Origin: Diospyros lotus
Taxonomy: Eukaryota > Streptophyta > Magnoliopsida > Ericales > Ebenaceae
Assembly: GCF_014633365.1 (NCBI RefSeq)
Contig: NC_068347.1
Coordinates: 23,768,433 to 23,832,432, forward strand
DNA length: 64,000 nucleotides
Direction of reading: 5' to 3'
Position 1 is the stretch's first letter; every line of letters starts with the position of its first letter. Under the pieces are notes generated by a model. That model worked only from the letters and a program-made list of their open reading frames with translations. It made no database searches and was not told the DNA's origin. A program made the translations under genes and the position numbers. Below, one piece after another: positions 11,701 to 23,700 of this stretch.

Positions 11701-14700
11701 ATAGAGGACTCAGTGCTGGTGTCTTAGCTTTGGAGTTCTATGTTCCCAGAGGTAAGCAAGATGTGAAGCTTAGGAAGAAAACCCTAGCTGTTAATATTGC
11801 TAGAAATGTACTTAAATCAAGGGAGATTTGACTTTGATCCTAGAATATTCTAGGATTTATGTTTTATGTAAATATAGTAAGTAAAAGATGTAAATTAGGA
11901 TGCTGTCTATATTTAGTTTATTTCTTTCCTTCTTTGTTCATAATCCTCTCTTTAAAAGAGGATGTTGTTCTTGCTTATTTGAATCAATCAAGCTATATTA
12001 TCCTTGATTAGTTATAAGATGGTATCAGAGCCTCAGATTAAATCTCAGCCATCCATTACCTAGGCCCTTTGCCCTTTGCCATACCTTGCAACTGTCGGAG
12101 CCTCTCTATTGGCCGCTGAAGCTTGAAGCTGGCCATTTTCAGTCAATCGGTCGCGGCCACGCAGATCTCCTAGCCGTCACTGCTCTCTGGGTCTACTAGT
12201 TGCTGCTACCCAAGGTCGTTTTCTCTCCATTGTCATTCTCCAAGATCGTTTCTACCTCCTGCGAGTGCAAGTTCTCTCTGGGCGAGATCGTTTCAACCGC
12301 CAGATCGTTTCAGGAAGGAGACACCCACTTCGATTGGGTCTGTTGGGTTTGCTTTAGCCACCAATTGCTTGCGGTCTCTCTGCCTCAGCCACCTACTGCC
12401 TTGGCCATTGTCCAGATCTTCGTAACCCTATTGTTCCTTAGTCTTTTTTTCCAGTGATAAGCTATGTCGGAAGTTACTTTTGAAACTACCCTAAACCCTA
12501 CTGCTACCATTCAAACAAAAATTCCAGCAACCCAGCCAAACCATTCTAGCTCCCATTCTGTCCAAATCACCACCATTCGTTTAAATGGTGATAATTTTCT
12601 TCGTTGGTCTCAATCTGTCTGGATGTATATTTGCGGGCAAGGAAAAATTGGCTACATCACGGGAGACAAGATGGAACCTGCAATGGATGACCCAGCCATT
12701 CCATTTGAGATGCTGAAAATTCTATGGTCATGACTTGGCTAGTCAATTCTATGGATGAAGAAATTAGTTCCAATTATATGTGTTATCCTACTGCTAAGAA
12801 ATTGTGGGATAATGTAAATCAGATGTACTCTGACCTGGGTAACCAATCTCAGGTTTTTGAGTTAACTTTGAAGCTGGGAGAGATTCGGCAAGGAGATGAT
12901 TCTGTTACTAAGTACTTCCATTCTTTGAAGAGATTGTGGCAAGATCTTGACCTCTTCAACACTTATGAGTGGAAATCTACTGAAGATTGCAATCACCACA
13001 AGAAACTGGTTGAAGATGGTCGTATTTACAAGTTTCTTGCTGGTCTTAATATCGAATTTGATGAGGTGCGAGGGAGGATTATTGGTCGATCTCCCCTTCC
13101 TCCTATTGGTGAAGTATTTGCTAAGGTTAGAAGGGAAGAAAGCCGAAGGAGTGTCATGCTTGGCAAAAAAACTGTTGGTGAGTTGATTGAAAATTCTGCG
13201 TTGTTTACTGCTTCTACTGCCTTCAAGGCTGCAAATTACCAGCGTTGGAGCAATGAACGGCCTCGGGTCTGGTGTGACCATTGCAACAAGCCACGCCATA
13301 CTCATGAGACCTGCTGGAAAATTCATGGCAAACCTGCAAATTGGAAGAGCAACAAGCAAGGAGACAAGGGCAGTAATCGTGGGGTCCCTATTGCAAATGA
13401 GGTTGACACAAGTCCCTTCAACAAAGAGCAGATTGATCAACTCTTGAAGCTGTTACAATCCAGTTCCTCATCTAGTATTCCTAGTGTTTCCTTGGCGGTA
13501 GAAAACCTAAAGCTCTTTCTTGTCTACATTCCTCTCCATGGGTTATTGACTCTGGAGCCTCCGATCATATGACTAGTTCTCCTTATTTATTTAATACCTA
13601 TCATCCTTGCTCTGGCAATGAAAAAATCAGAATTGCCGATGGAAGTTTTTCATCTATTGTAGGAAAAGGAATTATTAAACTAACCGAGAAAATTAATCTC
13701 AATTATGTCCTTCATGTTCCTAACTTGGCCTACAATCTTTTGTCTGTTAGTAAACTTTGCAAAGATTCTAACTGTCGTGTTACCTTTTTTGAATCCCATT
13801 GTGAATTCCAGGACCAGAACTTGGGGACAATGATTGGGCGTGCTAGGATGATTGAAGGTCTTTACCACTTTGATGAAATTTCGTCTGGTAATAAAAAAGC
13901 TCAGGGCTTTAGTAGTACTAGTTCAATTCCTGTTCACGATACAATTATGCTATGGCATCTAAGACTAGGACATCCTAGTTTTGCCTATTTGAAACGTTTG
14001 TTTCCTGAATTATTTAAAGGAATGAATTGTTCTTCTTTTCAATGTGAAAGTTGCATTTTAGCAAAAAATCATCGTTCTATGTATTTACCAAAACCCTACC
14101 AAGCATCCAAACCTTTTTATATAATTCATAGTGATGTTTGGGGTCCATCTAAAATTTCTACTCTATCTAGAAAAAAATGGTATGTTTCCTTTATAAACGA
14201 TCATACCCGTTTGTGTTGGGTTTATTTGATGCACAAAAAATCTGAAGTGGAATATTTATTCAAAAACTTTTACACTATGATTGAAAACCAATTTCAAACC
14301 AAAATTGGCATTTTACACTCTGACAATGGCACCGAGTATTTCAATGAGCACTTGGGGGATTTTTTGAAAACCAAAGGTATTCACCACCAATCTACTTGTC
14401 GACATACTCCTTAACAAAATGACATTGCTGAACATAAAAAAAAACATTTACTCGAAGTAACACGTGCCATCCTGTTTTCTATGCATATTCCAAAATACTT
14501 ATGGGGTGAAGCTGTTTTAACGGCATCCTATTTGATAAACAGGATGCCTACTAAAGTATTAAAGTACCAAACACCCCTTGAGTGTCTAAAAGATTTTTTT
14601 CCCAACACTAGATTGCATTCGGACCTCCCTGTCAAAGTTTTCGAATGTACTGTGTATGTTCATATCCCTGCTCAATTTCGCTCAAAACTTGATCCTCGGG

Positions 14701-17700
14701 CTGTCAAATGTGTTTTCTTGGGCTATACCTCTCAAAAAAAGGGCTATAAGTGTTATGATCCTCTCACAAAAAAGATCTACGTGAGTATGGATGTCTCCTT
14801 TGTTGAAAACAAACCCTATTTTTCCAAAAATTTCCTTCAGGGGGAGAAACATGAAGATGAAGACAATTTTTGGGATGTTTCTGCCCCTCTTCCAAACGCA
14901 ATCTGTCCTACTCAGGAATCGCATGTTTCTGATAATAGTCACGTAGGAGATTCTAGTTCCTTGATGCCAAGTAAAGGGGTTTCACGAGCAGGGGGAGAAT
15001 TACTACAAACTGATCATCATGATCTAAATTTTGAGCTTCAGGTTTATACTAGGAAGAGATTTCATCAAATGAACAAAGACTTGAATGTCAATCCTGCACA
15101 AAATCAGCCTGAAAACCCGAGAAATGGCACTGTAAGTTCAGGAAATCTCACTTCAACATTTAGTCCACCTTCTTCCACTTTACCTAATAGTTCTCAAGTT
15201 GATTCTTTAACTATTTCCAATCACTTACCTACTATTTTTGATCTTGATGTTCCTATAGCAATTAGGAAAGGTGTCAGAAGTTGCACTAAATATCCTATTG
15301 CTAAATATCTCTCCTACCACAGACTATCAAAGAATCATAAGGCTTTCACATCTAAGATTTCGCACTTGTTTGTGCCAAGGAATATATAGGAAGCTTTGGA
15401 TGATCCAAACTGGAAATTAGCAGTTATAGAGGAGATGAATGCTCTAAGGAGAAGTGGTACTTGGGAGTTAGTTAACCTGCCCAAAGACAAAAAAGTAGTA
15501 GGGTGTAAATGGGTGTTTACAATAAAATGTAAGGCGGACGGGAGTGTTGATAGGTGCAAAGCCAGACTAGTAGCTAAAGGCTTCACTCAGACTTATGGGA
15601 TTGATTATCAGGAGACCTTTGCTCCTGTTGCAAAAATAAACTCTATTAGAGTCCTGTTGTCTCTTGCAGTAAATTCAGATTGGCCTCTACACCAACTTGA
15701 TGTCAAAAATGCGGTTCTTAATGGTGATCTTGAAGAGGAGGTCTTCATGAGCTTGCCACCGGGATTCGAAAATAAACTTGGGAGTGACAAAGTATGTAGA
15801 CTGAAGAAATCCCTGTATGGTCTCAAACAGTCCCCAAAAGCATGGTTCGAACGCTTTGGAAAGGCAGTTACTAGTTATGGCTTCCTTCAAAGTCAGGCAG
15901 ATCACACTATATTTTATAAACACTCAAAAAATGGTAAAGTTGCAATATTGATTGTTTATGTTGATGACACTATTTTAACTGGTAATGATGAGACAGAGTT
16001 AGCAGTCCTCAAGCAGAAACTTGCAAAGGAGTTCCAAATCAAGGACTTGGGGATCCTAAAATACTTCCTTAGAATAGAGTTTGCAAGATCCAAAGAAGGC
16101 ATATTTGTTAATCAGAGAAAATATGTTCTTGACCTTCTTAGAGAAACAGGTTTACTTGGTTGCAGGGTGTCAGAGACTCCCATCGAGCCTAATGTGAAAC
16201 TATATGCTGCCAAAGCTGAAGAAGTAAAGGACAAGGAACAATATCAGAGACTTGTGGGCAGATTAATCTACTTGTCTCATACGCGACCTAACATTGCTTT
16301 TGCAATAAGTATGGTGAGTCAATTCATGCACTCACCAAGGCCAGAGCATTTTGAAGCAGTCTACAAAATCCTAAGATATCTGAAAGGGACTCCTGGAAGA
16401 GGCTTACTGTTTAAGAAACATGGCCACTTGCAAGTTGAGATCTACACTGATGCAGATTGGGCAGGAAGTGTTAATGATAGGAGATCTATTTCAAGCTACT
16501 GTTCTTTTGTTGGGGGAAACCTAGTTACCTGGCGAAGCAAAAAACAAAATGAGGTGGCTAGAAGTAGTGCAGAAGCAGAATTCAGAGCTGTTGCTCATGG
16601 AATTTGTGAGGGAATGTGGATCAAAATGATACTTGAAGAACTGAAGTTTCCTCAGTCGAAACCAATAAAAGTCTATTGTGACAACAAGGCTGCCATCTCT
16701 ATTTCTCATAATCCGGTGTTACATGATCGTACAAAACATATAGAAGTGGACAAACATTTCATCAAGGAGAAGCTCGATGCTGGAATAATATGCATGCCAT
16801 ATCTTCCAACAACTGAACAAATTGCTGATGTTCTAACTAAGGGTCTTCACAAGAAGCAATTTGATAAATTTATTGGCAAGCTAGTTATGGAAGACATCTA
16901 CAAGCCAGTTTGAGGGGGAGTGCTGGAAATATGCTTAAATCAAGGGAGATTTGACTTTGATCCTAGAATATTCTAGGATTTATGTTTTATGTAAATATAT
17001 TAAGTAAAAGATGTAAATTAGGATGCTGTCTATATTTAGTTTATTTCTTTCCTTCTTTGTTCATAATCCTCTCCTTAAAAGAGGATGTTGTTCTTGCTTA
17101 TTTGAATCAATCAAGCTATATTATCCTTATCCTTAATTAGTTATAAGAAATATGTATCTACCATACATTAAACTCATAGACTATACACCTATATATATAC
17201 AAAAAACAAACGGGCCATGGGCCATGGGTTCTAACATAAGATTAACCCTAGGTGTACTATATAAATATAACCATATAACTCAACACAAGAATTATATGTT
17301 TCTATCTATAGCCAAGGATATTTGGGAAACAGTTAAGGAGGACTTATTCTAAGGTGCAAGATGTATCTATTGTCTTTGAGATTAAAACAAAAATTAGTAA
17401 TACTAAGAAAGGTCACTGTCAGTAACCGATTACTACAATCGGATGAATGGTTTTTGGCTTGAGTTAGATGATTACCAGGATATTAAAATGGTGTGTAGTG
17501 AAGATGTTGTCATTCTCATTTCCATGCTTGAAAGAGATAGGATTGTAGAGTTTTTGGTTGGACTTAATCCTGAGTATGATCAGGTAAGGGTATAGATTCT
17601 TACTAGAGAGAAGTTGTCATCTCTGAATGAGGTGTTCTTCATAATTCATAGTGAAGAACATAAGAGGATAGCAATGTTTAATGATCCTAATTTTGAGGGG

Positions 17701-20700
17701 TTAGCTATGGTGTCTAACAAGGAGCAGGGATCTTGGTCTAAGTTATAGTAAGGAATGAATGATTTTCACTCTAAGTCATAGAACCAAAGGGTCTATGGCA
17801 TTCATACTACAAGAAACTGAAACATACTAGAGAGACATGCTTTAAGTTGCATGGGAAAGAGAATGTTTTAAGCAAGATGGGAGGATTCGGAAACTTGCAG
17901 TCCAGAAATCAAGCACAGGTTCATCTTACAACCAAAGTGATGTAGTGTGTAGCACGTGTGTGAAGAAAACACATCAAAATAAACTCTTGAAAGAACAAAT
18001 TTCAATGACCGAAGCTTAGCTTTCAAGAAGACGCAAAAATAAGGCTGTTTTGCTAAGAAAACCCAAATAGGTTGTTGAAATTTTTATTGAGAAAATTATT
18101 ACAACCCCTAACTTCTAAGTATATTTATAGTGTTTGGCTAATCTAAATCCATCTAATATTTGTAACTAAAATTCAACTAGAATCCTAATAGAAATAAATC
18201 CTAAGTAAAAGTCAACTAGAATCCTAATAAAAATAAAACCCTAATGAAACATAAAATAAAATCCTAAATCAAGTAGAAACACGAAATAGAATCATAAATT
18301 AAGTAGAATCCTAAAGCATATGAAGTGTTAAAATACTATTCTGGCGCTACTGTCCTAGCAATACTGTTCCAGCGTGGTTGGGTTGGCCTTGGGCCTGGTC
18401 TTGATCGGTGACCATATCATAAAGAGCAAAAGGGAACTAATAGAAAAGGATAAGTTTACTAGCACTTCTAATTTGGGTGAGTTAAATGCTGAAGAAATCA
18501 GTAAACTAAAATCTTTCCTAAAGACTATTCAAGATGGATCATCCTCTCTAGCCCAAACAGGTATGTGTTTTAATTCTAAGTCCTTTACTACCTCACATAC
18601 TATTAAGAATGACTTATGGATCTTGGATTCTGGGGCTACAGACCACATGACCTATGACCTAAATGCTTTTGCAACCAATACCCCAGGTAGCTAGTTCCAA
18701 ACGAATAATGGCAGCTAATGGTCATACAGCCCCTATAGCAGGTCAAGAAAGTGTGTTTTTGAACCCCTCACTTCCTGTCCAACATGTCCTTCATGTGCCT
18801 AGCCTCTCCACCAACCTAATTTTTGTTCATCAGCTTATTAAAAACCTTAACTTCCATTTGGTTTTTTCTCCACATACTTGTGTATTTCAGGAACTGGACT
18901 TGAGCAGTATGATTGGTGCTGCTGAGAAACGAAATGGGTTGTACTACTTGAAGAGAGATTGTGAGCTTCCTACCAAGAATCAACCTATCCTAGCCTGCTC
19001 ATCACAACCTACTCCTACCAAGACTGATGTCTGGGTTCAGCATTTTAGATTAGGCCATCCTCCTTTCATCTTGTTAAAAACTATGTTTCCTTCTCTATTT
19101 CATGGGTTAGATATTACTGATTTTCACTATGATATGTGTGAATTTTCTAAACATCATCGGGTATCTTATTCAATTAGCAATAAACTCTCGTCCATTCCTT
19201 TTTCCTTGGTGCATTCTAATGTTTAGGGGCCATCTAGGATTCCTAATTGTTTTGGGGCTAGATGGTTCATTTCATTTATTGATGATTGCACACATGACTT
19301 GGGTGTACCTATTAAAGGGTAAGGCATCCATTAGCAATATTCTGCCACTATTCCATAAGATGATTTCTGCCCAATTTGAAGTTTCCATTCGGAGATTCCA
19401 GATTGATAATGCAGGAGACTATTTTAATCAACACCTACATCTACTTTTTCAGCAAGAAGGTATCATCCATGAATCTTCTTCCATTGATACTCCACAATAG
19501 AATGGGGTTGCTGAAAGAAAAATGAGGCATTTACTTAATGTTACTCGAGCCCTTATACATCACCATCATGTTCCTAAGTATTTTTGGGGAGAGGCAATAT
19601 TGATTGCAGCCTATCTTAATGACCGAGTTCCTTCTAAATTATTGCAAAATCTTAGCCCCTTTTAGGGTTTGTCCTCTCACTTTCTTGAAATTGGTATTCA
19701 TGCCTCTCTTCCCCTCAAAGTGTTTGGTTATGTGCCTTTTGGTCACATTTCTAAACACCACCGGGATAAATTTGGTCCTAGAGCACTTAAATTCATTTTT
19801 CTTTATTATTCTCCTACTCAAAAAGGCTATAAGTGCTATCATCCTCCAACTCGAAAATTCTTTGTGTCCAAGGATGTTACCTTTGTTGAAACTCAGTCCT
19901 TTTTTGGGTCTCCTCTTCTTAGACACCAGGGGGAGACAGTCACTGGTGACCATGGAGATCTTCCCACTTTGGACTTGAACTTGGACTTGGCACAACCTAA
20001 CACTACACCAAAGTTGGTCTCAACTGCACCTGATCCATAGAATAGTTCTAACCTACCTGTGCTAGAGTCCTTGAGTTCCGTTGAGTCATCACCAAAACTA
20101 GGTTCAAGTTCTTTTCTTCCAACACAACCATTGATGCCATCACCTGCTAGGTTTAGGGGTTCACCCTATGTCTTCAAGAGAAGAGTTCAGCCTATTTCAT
20201 GTTCTTAGCAGGAATCAACATTTGTTCCAAAGCCAGGTATTGAACCACCTCGGTCACCTATTCATTCTAATCCTACTCCCAATGATTTGGATTTACTTAT
20301 TGATATTAGAAAAAGAGTTAGAAGTTGCTCTCAGCATCCCTTGGCCAATTACATCTCCTATCACTGGCTCTCACCAAAGCATAAGAGTTTCTTGTCTTCC
20401 CTTGACTCCATAACCATTCCTAAGACAATTGAGGAGGCTTTACAGGACCAGAATTGGACACAGGCTATGCAGGAAGAGATGAGAGCCTTAGAGAAGAATT
20501 AACATGGGAGATGGTTCCTAGACCAAAGGGGGTTCAACCTGTGGGCTGCAAATGGGTGTTTAATTTGAAGTACAATGCAGATGGCACCTTAGAGAAACAT
20601 AAGGCTTGGTTAGTTGCCAAGGGATACACACAAACTTATGAAATAGATTACTTGGAGACATTTGCTCCAACGGAAAAAATGACTACAGTTCGGATACTTC

Positions 20701-23700
20701 TATCACTGGCTAGCTGTTGTGGTTAGGAGTTACAACAATTTGATGTGAAAAATGCCTTACTCCATGGTGATCTAGAGAAAGAAGTGTTTATGGAGTCACC
20801 TTCAGGTTGCACTAGAGGGATTTCAAACAAGGTATGCAGGTTGAAAAAGGCTCTCTATGGGTTGAAGCAATCCCCAAAAGCCTGGTTCAACAAATTTTCC
20901 AAAGCTATGAGATAGATAGGATTTAAGCAAATTAGGGGAGATCACACTCTTTTCATTAAACACTCCGAGAATGATAGAGTGATAGCTTTGCTTGTGTATG
21001 TGGATGATATTATAGTCACTAGAAATGATGTTAAGGAACAAAAGCAGCTGAAGGAAAGTTTGGCATGTGCATTTGAAATTAAAGATCTTGGTAAGCTCAA
21101 GTATTTCTTGGGAATAGAAGTAGCCTACTCTAAAGATGACATCTTCCTTTCTCAAAGGAAGTATATTATGGATTTGTTAAAGGAAATTGAGTAGTTAGGA
21201 GGAAGAGCAGCTAGTACACCAGTGGAACCAAACCTCAAATTAGGGGAGAGGCCTAACTATCAGCTGGTAGACAAAGGAAGATACCAAAGGTTGGTGGGGC
21301 GTCTAATCTATTTATCCTATACAAGGCCTGACATTGCATTTGCTATCAGCATGGTTAGCCAATTTATGCACAGCCCAATAGAAGAGCACATGCAAGCAAT
21401 GAGGAGGATTTTGTGCTATCTAAAGGCAACACCGGGAAAAGGGATTCTATTTAAATCAAGGGATAACTTGGCTGTTATCGGATACACAAATGCTGATTAT
21501 GGGAGTTCTCTTGTGGATGGAAGGTATACGACAGGATATTGTGTGTTTCTAGGAGTGAATCCAATGTCCAAAGGAGTAAAGCAGAGTATAGTGGCTAGGT
21601 CTAGTGCAGAGGCTGAATTTTGAGCTAAGGCCCTTGGTCTATGTGAGTTGTTGTGGCTAAAGATTGTTGCAGATGATCTAAGGATTACTAGTCATGGTCC
21701 AATCAAATTGTTTTGTGACAACAAATCAGCTATCAGCATTGCACATAATCTAGTGCGACATGATCAGACAAAACATGTTGACATAGATCGGCATTTCATA
21801 AAGGCGAAATTAGAGGCTGGGTTGATTTGCATACCCTTTGTTTCTTTTGAAAATCAATTGGCTGATATATTGACAAAGGGATTGCCTGCCAAGAGATTTG
21901 TAGAACTTCTATGCAATCCTTGATTTATTCCTGATCTAATCTTCAGTTTTTTGGAAAGTATTATTTGTCCAGATTTAGATACTTTCCTATCCTTGATATA
22001 GGAAATCTTTTTATATCTTGTACAGCTTACTTTTTCCTTATTGTTAACACGTGTAATCTTTCCAATGTTGTAACTTAATTCCCTATTAATAGGGCAGTCT
22101 CATTCATACAGAATGTAAGAAAGAATTCTAGTCTATTTTTCCACAAATATACAGACTCATTCTCTTATGCATTTATCCTTCTACCCAAGTGCTGTTTTCA
22201 ATTAGTCAGTTACCCTAATTCATACTTGAGCAAACCTTCTTGTTAGGCAGCGAAATTCATCCTTTATTCGAGTAAGTTTATCATCCTTACTTGAGTAAAC
22301 CCACTTGCTGATCACTGTTTATATCCTTTGAAACTAAAATCTGAAGCCCTTTCTACCTTTGTTCAGTTTAATAAACTTGCTGAACTTCAGTTTAACACTA
22401 GAACATTTTCAGTCCGACAATGGTGGGGAGTTTAAAGTTTTTCTTCCTCATTTTCAGCCACATGGAATTTTACCTAGACTTCCTTGTCCTCACACTCACC
22501 AACAAAATGGTGTTGCTGAGAGAAAGCATAGACACATTGCTGAAACAGGTTTAACCCTGTTTGCTCATGCATGTATGCCCTTAAAATTCTGGGTAGAAGC
22601 CTTTCAAACTGCAGTTTTTCTCATTAACCTATTACCTCATTCAGCTCTAAAGTTTTCTTCTCCTTTTGAGCTGCTCTATAACAAGCATCCAAATTATTCC
22701 ATTTTCAGCCGCTTGGGTGTGCTTGTTTTCCTTATCTTCAACCCTATAACCATCATAAATTTTACTTTCATTCTTCTAAGTGTGTTTTCATTGGATATAG
22801 GCAAATGTATGCTGGATACAAATGCTTACATCCTTAATGAAGAATCTATATTTCCAGACTTGTCATTTTTAAGACTTTAAGACTTTGTTTAAACATCGTT
22901 TAATCTCCTATTCACCAACACTCAGTTTCTAGTTTACCAATCACATTCTTCAGCCTTTCATTTCCTTGTTCTTCTATGGCACTACTTCCTGGTACCTCTC
23001 CTTCTCAATAAGAACACTTCTTTTACATCTCAGCAATCTCTCAATTCAATTCCAGTTCCTCTTCTGCCTACTTCCCAACCAAAACCTAATCCTCTTCCTT
23101 GCTCGGTTCATCCTATGATTACCAGATCAGAGAGCAAGTTACTCATGTCTCCTTCTACCATTTCACCTGTTATTCCATCAGTTGCCTTAGTGAATGAACG
23201 GGAGCCTTGTTCAGTTAAAGATGTTTTATTAGATCCTAGATGGTTCATGGCTATGCAAGAGGAATTTGCTGCCTTGCAGAATAACAAGACCTGGGAACTT
23301 GATACACAATCTATTGATATCAATCTGATTGGTTGTAAATGGATCTTTCGGGTCAAATTATAAATGGGATGGTTCAATTCTTAAGTACAAAGTTAGATTT
23401 GTTGCTAAAGGCTTTCATCAAACACCTGGCATTAACTATTCTAAAAATTTTCAGTCAAGTGATTAAGGCTCCTACTATTTTGGTTCTTATCTCTCTGTCA
23501 GTTACATTTGCCCAGGATATTCAATAGATTGATGTAAATAATGTCTTTCTTAATGGAGATTTAGAAGAAATTGTTTATATGTTTCAACCTGAGGGGTTTG
23601 ACGATTCTAAGTATCCTGATCATTTGTGTAGACTTAAGAAGTCTCTTTATGGACTTAAACAAGTTGTTTATATGTCTCAACCTGAGGGGTTTGACGATTC

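Larger units (their letters stand above)
11798..17148 (+). mobile_element. Element B: nearly complete young Ty1-copia element
   Basis: B has two LTRs (11798-12019 and 16921-17148), a primer site TGGTATCAGAGCC at 12020-12032, a polypurine tract GGGGGAG at 16914-16920 and an exact 5-bp target duplication AATAT (11793-11797 and 17149-17153). By eye the LTRs differ by six substitutions and one 6-bp duplication, so it is the youngest element here. Gag, protease, integrase, RT and RNase H are in copia order, all retained, but two frameshifts and two stop codons in the gag-pol frame silence it. Length is 5351 bp, normal for plant copia. Confidence 0.95.
11106..22145 (+). mobile_element. Element C: Ty1-copia carrying nested element B
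   Basis: Related LTRs at both ends bracket a + strand copia interior: leader and gag start (11359-11797), then element B, gag again (about 17290-17940), a foreign insert (17941-18410), and protease, integrase, RT and RNase H (18590-21917). Without the inserts C would be about 5.2 kb. The 3' LTR lacks its first bases and the polypurine tract, so a small deletion joined pol to the LTR. Many stops show it is dead. Confidence 0.85.

Noticed and set aside
12862..13440. 192-codon frame antisense to the gag of element B
   Set aside because: It is the mirror of a conserved gag coding stretch and has no motif of its own.
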